A stretch of DNA of 12,028 nucleotides. It comes from Bryobacterales bacterium (GTDB lineage: Bacteria > Acidobacteriota > Terriglobia > Bryobacterales > Bryobacteraceae). The translations under genes were made by a program, and so were the position numbers. The stretch covers positions 1-12,028 of the forward strand of contig DNFG01000503.1 in assembly GCA_003487005.1 (NCBI GenBank), written 5' to 3'. A model generated the notes under the pieces. That model was not told where the DNA came from. It saw nothing but the letters and a program-made list of their open reading frames with translations, and ran no database searches. This document shows positions 6,470-12,028 of this stretch, in pieces; positions within the stretch are counted from its first letter, which is position 1; every line of letters begins with the position of its first letter.

Positions 6470-7537
6470 TCACTTCCACCACCCTTCGCCCTCCACCGCG
6501 TGCAGATCGATCAGCGAGACGCCCTCGCCCTTCCGCCCGTCGTTGAAGATGACATAGCGCCCGTCCCGGCTGAACGAAGCGTGCGCGTGTACGCCCTTCT
6601 CCCCGCGGAGGTTCGTGATCAGCAGTTTCCGGTTGCCGGTCGCTGCTTCCATCAGCCAGAGATTGCCCGGCATGTCGTCCACCACCAGCACTTTGCCGTC
6701 CGCGCGCGCCGCCGTGTGCCAGTACTGCCCCGGCAACAGCCGGGACGTCCCCTCGCTGTCGGCGATGAGGATGCCGATCTTGTCCATGATCAACGTCATC
6801 CCGCCCGTGTCCGGGATCCAGGCTTCATGCGTCACCCACTCCTTCAGCGGCGTGAACCACATCTTGGGATCAGGACGCGCGTAAAACGGCCGGTTCGCCG
6901 TTCCGTCGCTGTTCACCAGCCAGGTGCGCTGTGGCGCATAGCCGCCCGTCTCCCACACATAAAAGATCTTGTCCTCCTTCGGGTGGTGCTGGACGTGCCC
7001 GATCCGGAACCCCTGGCTGACCACCGCCCGGTATTGCCCGGTCGCCAGGTCCATCAGGCCGATCTCCCAGTTGTGGTCGTCCTTCTGGTACGAGAGAGTC
7101 ACCCGGCGAAGGTCCGGCGAAAACGTGGGCTGTCCATAGCCGCCCCAGTGCGACTTCGGACCCGCGCCCACGCGCCGTTCCTTTCGCGTCGCGAGGTTCA
7201 ATTCCGTGAGGACATCCGCGCGCCAGTAATAAACGAGGTCCTTGTCGCGCGGATGGGGGGACGCCGATCCGGCCGCCACGCCCTCGCCCCCGGTCAGTCT
7301 GCTCAACTGGCCCGACGCGACTTCGTAGCTGTGAATCTGACCGTCCACCGCGAGAATGACGAACCGGTCGCCGGCCGTGAAGTTCGAGAAGTGATAGTAG
7401 AGGTTGGAGGCCTTCTGGCCCGGCGCGGCGAGCGCCCGGCTTTCCACCCCGGTGACGGGATCTCGATCCGCCGCCTGGATTTCGACTGCAAGGAGAGACA
7501 AAGCAGGAAGAATCAGGTATATTGGTAAATGCTGCAT
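6470..7537 (-). CDS. Exported oligogalacturonate-lyase-like (PL22-like) beta-propeller
   Basis: The 355-residue product has a signal peptide (1-22, 'LILPALSLLAVEIQAA') and repeated propeller strands ('QPTFSPDLRRVTLSY', 'ASFSRDGRYVIFND'). The histidine landmarks resemble oligogalacturonate lyases: 'GHVQHHP' (180-186), 'VTHEAWIPD' (235-243), 'YWHTAARADGK' (272-282) and 'VHAHASFSRDG' (316-326). In characterised PL22 enzymes three His and one Gln hold manganese, and they cleave oligogalacturonides in the cytoplasm. Here the protein is predicted to be exported, and if the HxH at 317-319 aligns, the Gln position appears to be Lys314, so activity is uncertain. A longer frame starts at 7864 but would run antisense through rpmB; ATG 7537 directly precedes the signal peptide. 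It heads a tight operon with two small membrane-protein genes. Alternative: a generic TolB-like propeller. Confidence 0.7.
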   Translation of the reverse strand: MQHLPIYLILPALSLLAVEIQAADRDPVTGVESRALAAPGQKASNLYYHFSNFTAGDRFVILAVDGQIHSYEVASGQLSRLTGGEGVAAGSASPHPRDKDLVYYWRADVLTELNLATRKERRVGAGPKSHWGGYGQPTFSPDLRRVTLSYQKDDHNWEIGLMDLATGQYRAVVSQGFRIGHVQHHPKEDKIFYVWETGGYAPQRTWLVNSDGTANRPFYARPDPKMWFTPLKEWVTHEAWIPDTGGMTLIMDKIGILIADSEGTSRLLPGQYWHTAARADGKVLVVDDMPGNLWLMEAATGNRKLLITNLRGEKGVHAHASFSRDGRYVIFNDGRKGEGVSLIDLHAVEGEGWWK

Positions 7538-7546
7538 GAAGCCACC

Positions 7547-7552
7547 ATGGTA
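7547..7552 (-). promoter_or_regulatory. Possible -10 (TACCAT) for the propeller operon
   Basis: On the minus strand TACCAT lies 9 bases before the ATG at 7537, a spacing that would give an almost leaderless transcript. The match is only four of six, no -35 was found, and no Shine-Dalgarno precedes the start. A GTATAC palindrome at 7574-7579, shared with the opposite promoter, is an alternative. Confidence 0.2.
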
Positions 7553-7574
7553 GCGCCAATGCGCGGCCATCGGG

Positions 7575-7580
7575 TATACT
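7575..7580 (+). promoter_or_regulatory. -10 hexamer TATACT for rpmB-rpmG
   Basis: TATACT matches the -10 consensus at five of six bases. It lies 54 bases before the rpmB ATG and would give a leader of about 48 bases, which contains a Shine-Dalgarno (GGAGTGAG just before the ATG). No good -35 is visible 16-18 bases upstream. Confidence 0.4.
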
Positions 7581-7634
7581 TCATGGAAGGGATTCCCCGC
7601 GTTCCCCCAGCGAACATCCTTGGAGTGAGCCATT

Positions 7635-7871
7635 ATGTCGAAGTATTGCCCAGTGACTGGAAAGCGCCCGGTGAGCGGGAACAGGGTGTCGCACGCCAAC
7701 AACAAGTCGAAGCGTGTCTTTGAGCCCAATTTGCACGAGAAGCGCATCTGGTCCCCTGCCGAAGGCCGTTTCATCCGGATGCGGCTGAGCGCCAAGGGCC
7801 TCAAGATCATGGACAAGCGCGGCGTGGATGCCGTGCTCGCCGACATGAGGAAACAGGGCGTCAAGTTCTAG
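7635..7871 (+). CDS. rpmB: 50S ribosomal protein L28, zinc-free type
   Basis: The 78-residue product is a full-length bL28: '[26 protein letters not shown]' core (written here as one motif at residues 2-27), then '[11 protein letters not shown]' and '[21 protein letters not shown]'. It sits on the surface of the large ribosomal subunit. Only one cysteine (Cys5) is present, so the four-cysteine zinc site of the other bL28 type is missing. The ATG at 7635 has GGAGTGAG shortly upstream. rpmG follows after nine bases, as in the classic rpmB-rpmG operon. Lys/Arg content and length are normal for the family. Very confident. Confidence 0.97.
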   Translation: MSKYCPVTGKRPVSGNRVSHANNKSKRVFEPNLHEKRIWSPAEGRFIRMRLSAKGLKIMDKRGVDAVLADMRKQGVKF

Positions 7872-7874
7872 GAG
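7870..7874 (+). promoter_or_regulatory. Shine-Dalgarno of rpmG overlapping the rpmB stop
   Basis: AGGAG begins in the last two bases of the rpmB TAG stop and lies six bases before the rpmG ATG at 7881. The overlap favours translation of rpmG by ribosomes finishing rpmB. Confidence 0.7.
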
Positions 7875-7880
7875 ATTATC

Positions 7881-8036
7881 ATGCCGCGCATTCTCATTCG
7901 TCTCGTATCCACGGCTGGCACGGGTCACTTCTACACCACCTCGAAGAACCCGAAGACCAAGACCGAAAAGATGCTCATCAAGAAGTACGACCCGACGATC
8001 CGCAAGCACGTCGATTACAAAGAAACCAAGATCTGA
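7881..8036 (+). CDS. rpmG: 50S ribosomal protein L33, zinc-free type
   Basis: A 51-residue frame, ATG 7881 to TGA 8034-8036, reads [18 protein letters not shown] at the start and ends 'HVDYKETKI'. This is bL33, close in pattern to the E. coli type ('[13 protein letters not shown]' and 'KK.DP..R.HV.YKE.K'). It contains no cysteine, so it is the zinc-independent form. It is a small basic protein near the E site of the large subunit. It is co-transcribed with rpmB, nine bases upstream, and is followed by a strong hairpin terminator. Confidence 0.96.
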   Translation: MPRILIRLVSTAGTGHFYTTSKNPKTKTEKMLIKKYDPTIRKHVDYKETKI

Positions 8037-8060
8037 CCGTTCGGATTCGAATCGTCCCTC

Positions 8061-8100
8061 AGCAACGCCCCGTCCCGCTTCGCGCGGCCGGGGCGTTGTT
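8061..8100 (+). terminator. Rho-independent terminator of rpmB-rpmG
   Basis: CAACGCCCCG (8063-8072) is a perfect inverted match to CGGGGCGTTG (8089-8098). One wobble and one A-T pair extend the base, and a smaller CCGC/GCGG stem sits inside the loop. The right arm runs into TTGTTGTAT rather than a pure U run, so release may be incomplete. It begins 24 bases after the rpmG stop and ends 16 bases before the next start codon. Confidence 0.8.
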
Positions 8101-8101
8101 G

Positions 8102-8107
8102 TATATG
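8102..8107 (+). promoter_or_regulatory. Possible -10 (TATATG) for the PQQ-like propeller gene
   Basis: TATATG lies 9 bases before the ATG at 8117, immediately after the terminator stem. No Shine-Dalgarno is present. The -35 region would fall in the terminator loop, where nothing resembles the consensus. An inverted repeat ATGCT/AGCAT (8105-8109, 8114-8118) runs into the start codon. Confidence 0.3.
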
Positions 8108-8116
8108 CTGGTTAGC

Positions 8117-9442
8117 ATGAAACCACTGGGCGTCCTGCTTCTGTTGTCTCTGGTCTTCGCATTCCTCCTGCCGGCGGAAGTGCCCGGCGAATGGCCTCGC
8201 TGGCGTGGCCCTTTCGACACCGGCGTGGCCCGCGGTGATGCTCCTCTGGAGTGGAGCGACACGAAGAATGTCGCCTGGAAACTCGCAGTGCCCGGCCTGG
8301 GGAATTCGTCCCCCGTCATCTGGGGTGACCGCCTATTTCTGACTACCGCGGTTCCTGTCGAGGGCGGACCCGCGCAGACCGGCGACGGCGCCGGTGGTTT
8401 CGGTCAGGGCGCCCGCGGCGCCCAACCCGCCCACCGTCTCGTTGTCATGGCCGTGGATCGCAAGTCCGGCAAGGTCATTTGGGAACAGACCGCCGCCACG
8501 GCCGTCCCCCACGAAGGGTTTCACCGCCGCTATGGCTCTTTCGCCTCGAATTCGCCCGTCACGGATGGCAAGCGCCTCTACACGTTTTTCGGCTCCCGCG
8601 GCGCATTCTGCTACGACCTCAACGGCAAACTCCTCTGGAAGTACGAACCCGGCGTCCAGATGCGCATGCGCAATGCCTTCGGCGAAGGCACGGCCGCCGT
8701 CCTCGACCAGGACACCCTGCTGCTGAACTTTGACCACGAAGGTCCCTCGTTCCTCGTCGCCCTCGACGCCGCCACCGGCAAACCCCGCTGGAAGGTGGAC
8801 CGGGACGAGATCAGCAACTGGTCGCCCCCGCTGGTCATTACCCACAATGGCGTCCGCCAGGCCATTCTCGCTGCCCCGAACAAGGTCCGCTCCTACAACA
8901 TGGCCAATGGCGAACTGATCTGGGAGTGCGCGGGCCTCGGTCACAACACCATCCCCGCCCCGGTGGTCCACAAGGATACCGTTCTGGTGATGAGTGGCTA
9001 CCGCAACCCGAAGTTGATGGCCATCAAACTGGGCGGGAAGGGGGATTTGACGGGGACCGACTCCGTGGTCTGGTCCACCGTGCGCGGCGCCGCCTACACG
9101 GCTTCCCCGGTCATTCACGACGGCCGGCTTTACGTCATCATGGATTCCGGCCTGTTCTCCTGCTTCGATGCCACCACCGGCGAGGCCCACTACGAGCGGA
9201 CCCGCCTGCCCAAGCCCTACAACTTCAAGGCGTCGCCCGTCGCCGCCAACGGCAAGCTCTATCTTTCGACAGAAGAGGGTGATGTCGTGGTCGTCAAAAT
9301 GGGCAACACGTTCGAGGTCCTCGCCACCAACACGCTCGCCGACCAGGTCTTCATCTCCTCGCCCGCCTTCGCCGGCGGTGAAATCTACCTGCGCAGTACC
9401 ACCCACCTGTTTGCCATCCGCGAAGGGGCGGGCGCGCGCTAA
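8117..9442 (+). CDS. Exported PQQ-like beta-propeller protein
   Basis: The 441-residue product has a signal peptide (1-20, 'LGVLLLLSLVFAFLLPA') then 'WPRWRGPFDTGVA', the usual opening of secreted PQQ-like repeat proteins from Acidobacteria and Planctomycetes. At least five repeat-closing motifs of the type Ala-x-Asp-x-x-Thr-Gly-Lys-x-x-Trp are seen: near 112-122, 166-174, 215-225, 260-269 and 349-359. The fold should be a propeller; whether PQQ is bound is unknown, as many family members are scaffolds related to BamB. A Gly-rich loop (about 82-104) interrupts the second blade. The start at 8117 was chosen over TTG 8096 (inside the terminator stem) and ATG 8105 because it starts the signal peptide cleanly. 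The YprB-type gene follows after nine bases. Strong C-ending codon preference. Specific role unknown. Confidence 0.85.
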   Translation: MKPLGVLLLLSLVFAFLLPAEVPGEWPRWRGPFDTGVARGDAPLEWSDTKNVAWKLAVPGLGNSSPVIWGDRLFLTTAVPVEGGPAQTGDGAGGFGQGARGAQPAHRLVVMAVDRKSGKVIWEQTAATAVPHEGFHRRYGSFASNSPVTDGKRLYTFFGSRGAFCYDLNGKLLWKYEPGVQMRMRNAFGEGTAAVLDQDTLLLNFDHEGPSFLVALDAATGKPRWKVDRDEISNWSPPLVITHNGVRQAILAAPNKVRSYNMANGELIWECAGLGHNTIPAPVVHKDTVLVMSGYRNPKLMAIKLGGKGDLTGTDSVVWSTVRGAAYTASPVIHDGRLYVIMDSGLFSCFDATTGEAHYERTRLPKPYNFKASPVAANGKLYLSTEEGDVVVVKMGNTFEVLATNTLADQVFISSPAFAGGEIYLRSTTHLFAIREGAGAR

Positions 9443-9451
9443 GCTCGATTC

Positions 9452-10678
9452 ATGGATCCCGCCCATCCGCCCGGCCGGTTGCAGGAACAACTGGCCGAGT
9501 TGCGCCGGAAGATCGCGCGGATGGAAGCCCGTTCGCCAGTTGTTCGCTTCGAGGCTCCGGCCAGCCTCAATGAAGGCGAAGAAGCGGCAAACGCGGCCGG
9601 CGTCCACTGGCGGATGCGCCGCTCCTGGCCCTCTCATTTCCGCCACGGCAACGCCGATGTCGGCGCGCTCTGCGAGTTGCCGCCCAGTCTGCTGGACGTG
9701 CTGACCGAGGAGACAGGCTGGAGCGTGCCGCCGGAGCGTTGGGCCTTCGTCGATACCGAAACCAGCGGGCTTGCCGGCGGTTCGGGCACGTTCGCCTTTC
9801 TCGTCGGCGGCGGCGCCATCACCCCCGATGGTTTCGTTGTGGACCAGTTCTTCCTCCGTGAACCCGCCGAGGAGGCTTCGCAACTCGAAGGCTTCACCGA
9901 ATGGCTCTCCGGTTTCGACGTGATGGTCACCTACAACGGCCGCGCTTTCGACATTCCCCTGCTCGAAACCCGCTATCGCCTCGCGCGGATGAAGCCTCCG
10001 TTCGCCCGGTTGCGTCACATCGACCTGCTCTACTCGGCCCGGCGTCTGTGGCGTCTGGCCCTCGAACGCTGCCGCCTGCAGGATCTGGAAGTGCGCATTT
10101 TGGGCTTTGAACGTGTCGGAGACACGCCCGGAGCGCTCATTCCGCAGCTGTATTTTGACTTTTTGCGCACCGGCAACGCCCGCCCGCTTGAAGGCGTCTT
10201 CGAGCACAACGCCCTCGATATCCTCTCGCTCGCCTGCCTCGCCGGGATCGTCCCCGCCGCTTTCCGCGACCCGGCCCGCCTCCGATCCGCCGCCGAAATG
10301 CTCGGGATCGCCCGCTGGCTGCGCAACGAACAGCGGTTCGAGGAGGCGCTGGCTCTGATGCGCGAGGCCGTGAAGCGCCCGCTCGCGGAAGCGCTGCTCT
10401 TCGAAACCCTCTGGCACATGGGCGATATCGAGCGCCGTCTGGACCGCCACGACGCCGCTGTCGCCCTCTGGAGCGAGCTTTCGACCGTCGCCAACCCCTG
10501 GCGCGCCCAGGCTTTGGAGCGCCTGGCCATCCACTACGAACACCGCGAGCGCAATCCCGCGATGGCGCTCGAGATGACCCGCGCCGCCCTCGCGATCGCG
10601 CCTTCCGAAGCCCTCGTCAAGCGTCTGAACCGCCTTCAATTACGCGCAAATCGCCCCAAGAGCGGCCGTCTGCTGTAG
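9452..10678 (+). CDS. YprB-type RNase H-like 3'-5' exonuclease with helical repeat tail
   Basis: Cytoplasmic 408-residue protein of the YprB family (RNase_H_2, DEDD exonuclease superfamily). Motifs in order: ExoI 'AFVDTETSGLAGGSGT' with Asp101 and Glu103; ExoII 'VTYNGRAFDIPLLETR' with Asp167; 'RHIDLLY' with Asp191; ExoIII 'EHNALDILSL' with His252 and Asp256. All predicted metal-binding acids are present, so it is probably an active nuclease; its substrate is not known. Residues about 10-27 are a short charged helix. Residues about 275-395 form TPR-like helix pairs ('GIARWLRNEQRFEEALALMREAV', 'RHDAAVALWSELS'), as in Bacillus YprB. The start is ATG 9452, nine bases after the propeller stop, with no Shine-Dalgarno. 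In Firmicutes the family often sits beside the helicase gene yprA; none is seen here. Confidence 0.9.
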   Translation: MDPAHPPGRLQEQLAELRRKIARMEARSPVVRFEAPASLNEGEEAANAAGVHWRMRRSWPSHFRHGNADVGALCELPPSLLDVLTEETGWSVPPERWAFVDTETSGLAGGSGTFAFLVGGGAITPDGFVVDQFFLREPAEEASQLEGFTEWLSGFDVMVTYNGRAFDIPLLETRYRLARMKPPFARLRHIDLLYSARRLWRLALERCRLQDLEVRILGFERVGDTPGALIPQLYFDFLRTGNARPLEGVFEHNALDILSLACLAGIVPAAFRDPARLRSAAEMLGIARWLRNEQRFEEALALMREAVKRPLAEALLFETLWHMGDIERRLDRHDAAVALWSELSTVANPWRAQALERLAIHYEHRERNPAMALEMTRAALAIAPSEALVKRLNRLQLRANRPKSGRLL

Positions 10679-10756
10679 TCTCTCCCCCCCCATCTTTCGG
10701 GTGCAACCGCCTCTGTGCAGTTACTTCGAGGCCGCGGCGGGGCGTCTGCTCAGTTG

Positions 10757-10763
10757 AAGGAGG
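10757..10763 (+). promoter_or_regulatory. Strong Shine-Dalgarno for the HExxH gene
   Basis: AAGGAGG lies six bases before the ATG at 10770. It is the strongest ribosome binding site in the window and fixes the start. The upstream gap (10679-10756) has an eight-C run at 10684-10691 and no promoter I can support. Confidence 0.75.
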
Positions 10764-10769
10764 CCGGAC

Positions 10770-11381
10770 ATGTCGAATACCTCGAAAGTATTGATTACAC
10801 TGACCTTGGCGCCGGCACTTCTGTACTCCCAGGCGACTCTGGCCGTCCTGCTGGACGCCGGCCCGGCCCTTGCGCCGGACACGCGCTTGGAACTGGAAGA
10901 GGAATTGGGCGCGCTTCTCGCTCAGGCGGGGGTGCAGGTTCTGGTGCAGGACATCGCTCCGCTGAACCATTTGGGCGCGGTGTCGGGGCTGGTGAACGTC
11001 CATTTGCACGGGGCCGGGCCGGTCAATGTGGGCCGGAGGGGGATGCCCGTTTCCGGGTCGCTGGGCTGGGTCACGCAATTGGACGGTGTGGTGCAGCCGT
11101 TTATCCATGTGGACGCGGCCGCGGTGGCGATGCACATTGGGCCGTTATTTCTGCGCGGGCAGGAGGCGCTGGCGCAGATTCTGTTGGGGCGGGCGCTGGC
11201 CCGGGTGGTGATGCACGAGTTGCTGCACTGGCTGACTCAGAGCGCCGAGCACGGCGAGGGGCTGCTGTTCCGGCCTTCGGTGGGCCCGTCCACTTTGATC
11301 GAAGACGGGATCGGGCTCGATGCGGCCGAGATCTGGATAGTGCGCTGGGGATTGGGGCTGGTGGACGACGGGGTTTCCTAA
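10770..11381 (+). CDS. Exported HExxH-motif protein, possible zinc metalloprotease
   Basis: Unassigned 203-residue protein. Residues 1-25 look like a signal peptide ('VLITLTLAPALLYSQA'). A zinc-binding helix reads 'VVMHELLHWLTQSAEHGEG': His149, Glu150 and His153 form HExxH and His161 is a plausible third ligand (HExxHx7H). This spacing differs from metzincins (HExxHxxGxxH). Similar short exported proteins with an HExxH and a following histidine are, to my knowledge, frequent in Acidobacteria and usually left as hypothetical. Catalysis is therefore inferred; the protein is short for a full protease domain, and the region before the motif has only weak strand/helix pattern. The sigma factor gene begins 70 bases downstream on the same strand, but a separate promoter is possible. 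G-ending codons dominate. Confidence 0.65.
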   Translation: MSNTSKVLITLTLAPALLYSQATLAVLLDAGPALAPDTRLELEEELGALLAQAGVQVLVQDIAPLNHLGAVSGLVNVHLHGAGPVNVGRRGMPVSGSLGWVTQLDGVVQPFIHVDAAAVAMHIGPLFLRGQEALAQILLGRALARVVMHELLHWLTQSAEHGEGLLFRPSVGPSTLIEDGIGLDAAEIWIVRWGLGLVDDGVS

Positions 11382-11393
11382 ACGGCGCAAGCC

Positions 11394-11402
11394 TGCTATC
11401 TT
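11394..11402 (+). promoter_or_regulatory. Extended -10 (TGC-TATCTT) before the sigma factor gene
   Basis: TG, one base, TATCTT gives an extended -10 similar in form to the one before ppk1. Transcription would start near 11409, leaving a leader of about 42 bases that can fold. A TTTCCT at 11374-11379 is the only, weak, -35 candidate and overlaps the upstream stop codon. Confidence 0.35.
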
Positions 11403-11426
11403 TTCTTCGGATGGGCCGTCTAAGAA

Positions 11427-11445
11427 CCGAAGGCGAAAGCCTCGG
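11427..11445 (+). other. GAAA-tetraloop hairpin in the leader of the sigma factor gene
   Basis: CCG-A-AGGC, loop GAAA (11435-11438), GCCT-CGG makes a seven-pair hairpin with one bulged A, ending six bases before the ATG at 11452. Its left arm can alternatively pair with CTTCGG (11405-11410), so two folds exclude each other. It replaces a Shine-Dalgarno in the usual position. Confidence 0.45.
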
Positions 11446-11451
11446 AACACT

Positions 11452-12028
11452 ATGATGACCCGATCCGGATCGATCGCTATAGGCGTTCCGGCCGCTTCGG
11501 TGGCCGGCGGGGCGAGCCGTACCGCCAGGACGGGCCAGTCGATGGATGAAGCTGCACTGATCCGCGCCGCCCAGTCGGGCGACCAGGATGCTTTCGAGCG
11601 TCTGGTGCGGAACTATGACCAGCCGGTCCTGCGACTGGCGATGAACCTGCTGCGGTCCCCCGAGGACGCGTACGACATTTACCAGGAGGCCTTTTTGCGG
11701 GTGTACCGCAATCTGGACTCTTTTCGTTTTGATTGTTCCTTTCACACGTGGTTGTACCGGATTGTCACCAATCTGTGCCTCGATCATCTCCGCAAGCGGA
11801 AGGTCCGGCGGACCGAACCGGCGGTGGTGGAGACCGAGGACGGGGTGATCGACCGGATGGACACGGTGGCCGAGGAACGCGCCGATGGTGACCCGCAGCG
11901 GCGGCTGTTGTCGGCGGAATTGCGGGGGAAGATCGAGGAAGTGCTCGCGACGATGACCTCGCGGGAGCGGATGGTGTTCGAGATGCGGCACTACCAGGGG
12001 ATGCGCCTCCGCGCCATCGGCGAAGTGC
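11452..12028 (+). CDS. ECF-type RNA polymerase sigma factor (3' end outside window)
   Basis: At least 192 residues of a sigma-70 family group 4 factor; the frame is open at the right edge. Region 2 spans about 37-118 ('LIRAAQSGDQDAFERLV', 'EDAYDIYQEAFLRVYRNL', 'FRFDCSFHTWLYRIVTNLC', 'DHLRKRK'), covering core binding and -10 recognition. An acidic linker follows, then region 4 begins at about 152 ('LATMTSRERMVFEMRHYQGM') and is cut before the DNA-contacting helix is complete. ATG 11452 (or 11455) gives a 30-residue Ser/Ala/Gly-rich extension; ATG 11542 would start right before region 2 at the more usual distance. Neither has a Shine-Dalgarno. An anti-sigma gene would be expected downstream, outside the window. 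Target promoters are unknown. Confidence 0.93.
   Translation, partial: MMTRSGSIAIGVPAASVAGGASRTARTGQSMDEAALIRAAQSGDQDAFERLVRNYDQPVLRLAMNLLRSPEDAYDIYQEAFLRVYRNLDSFRFDCSFHTWLYRIVTNLCLDHLRKRKVRRTEPAVVETEDGVIDRMDTVAEERADGDPQRRLLSAELRGKIEEVLATMTSRERMVFEMRHYQGMRLRAIGEV

Noticed and set aside
6278..7528. A 416-codon open frame on the plus strand
   Set aside because: It is antisense to the exported propeller gene, which has a signal peptide and His motifs; the translation is Arg/His/Val-rich without domain signal.
7538..7864. Upstream extension of the minus-strand propeller gene to a TTG at 7864
   Set aside because: It would run antisense through all of rpmB, and the signal peptide directly after ATG 7537 marks the true N-terminus.
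8333..10639. A 768-codon open frame on the minus strand
   Set aside because: It is antisense to the PQQ-like propeller and the YprB-type exonuclease, both well supported. No domain is seen in the translation, and it has no promoter or ribosome site.
10684..10691. Run of eight C between genes
   Set aside because: It could be slippage-prone, but it is outside coding sequence and not positioned in a recognisable promoter spacer, so phase variation is not supported.
11101..11991. A 296-codon open frame on the minus strand
   Set aside because: It is antisense to the sigma factor and HExxH genes; the product is compositionally biased and has no domain pattern.

Overview
The window is a stretch of a high-GC bacterial chromosome. 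It is densely coded: the longest gene-free stretches are about 90-100 bases (7538-7634 and 10679-10769), so no gap over 300 bases needs explaining. The gene content suggests an Acidobacteriota member near Solibacter/Bryobacter: secreted CE1-type esterase, secreted PQQ-like propeller, PL22-like propeller, YprB-type exonuclease, ECF sigma factor, and many exported proteins of unknown function. This placement is an inference from gene types and composition. No tRNA, rRNA, CRISPR, insertion sequence or phage gene was seen.

Layout. 2-382 (+) is the 3' end of a GNAT acetyltransferase gene cut by the window edge. 409-1509 (+) encodes a secreted esterase and 1549-3651 (+) a complete polyphosphate kinase (ppk1). 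3708-4463 and 4460-5602 (+) are a translationally coupled pair: an exported serine-hydrolase-like protein carrying an EF-hand loop, then an exported coiled-coil protein of unknown function. Facing them on the minus strand is a three-gene unit read 7537 to 5611: an exported oligogalacturonate-lyase-like propeller, then two tandem paralogous small membrane proteins. Divergent from that unit, 7635-8036 (+) holds rpmB and rpmG (ribosomal proteins L28 and L33, both of zinc-free type), closed by a strong hairpin terminator. Then come a secreted PQQ-like propeller (8117-9442), a YprB-type exonuclease with a helical repeat tail (9452-10678), an exported protein with a HExxH motif (10770-11381), and an ECF sigma factor truncated by the window end (11452-12028).

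How the genes relate. Most look like independent chromosomal genes. The units with real internal logic are the ATGA-overlapping pair 3708-5602, the minus-strand trio 7537-5611 and rpmB-rpmG. Several genes with their own apparent promoter have a -10-like hexamer a few bases before the start codon and no Shine-Dalgarno sequence, suggesting leaderless or short-leader transcripts. Genes inside operons (rpmG, both small membrane-protein genes) and a few others (rpmB, the HExxH gene) do show Shine-Dalgarno sequences.

The best candidates for something undescribed are the EF-hand hydrolase/coiled-coil pair, the tandem paralogues whose N-termini resemble an acyl carrier protein without its serine, and the small structured leader before the sigma factor gene.
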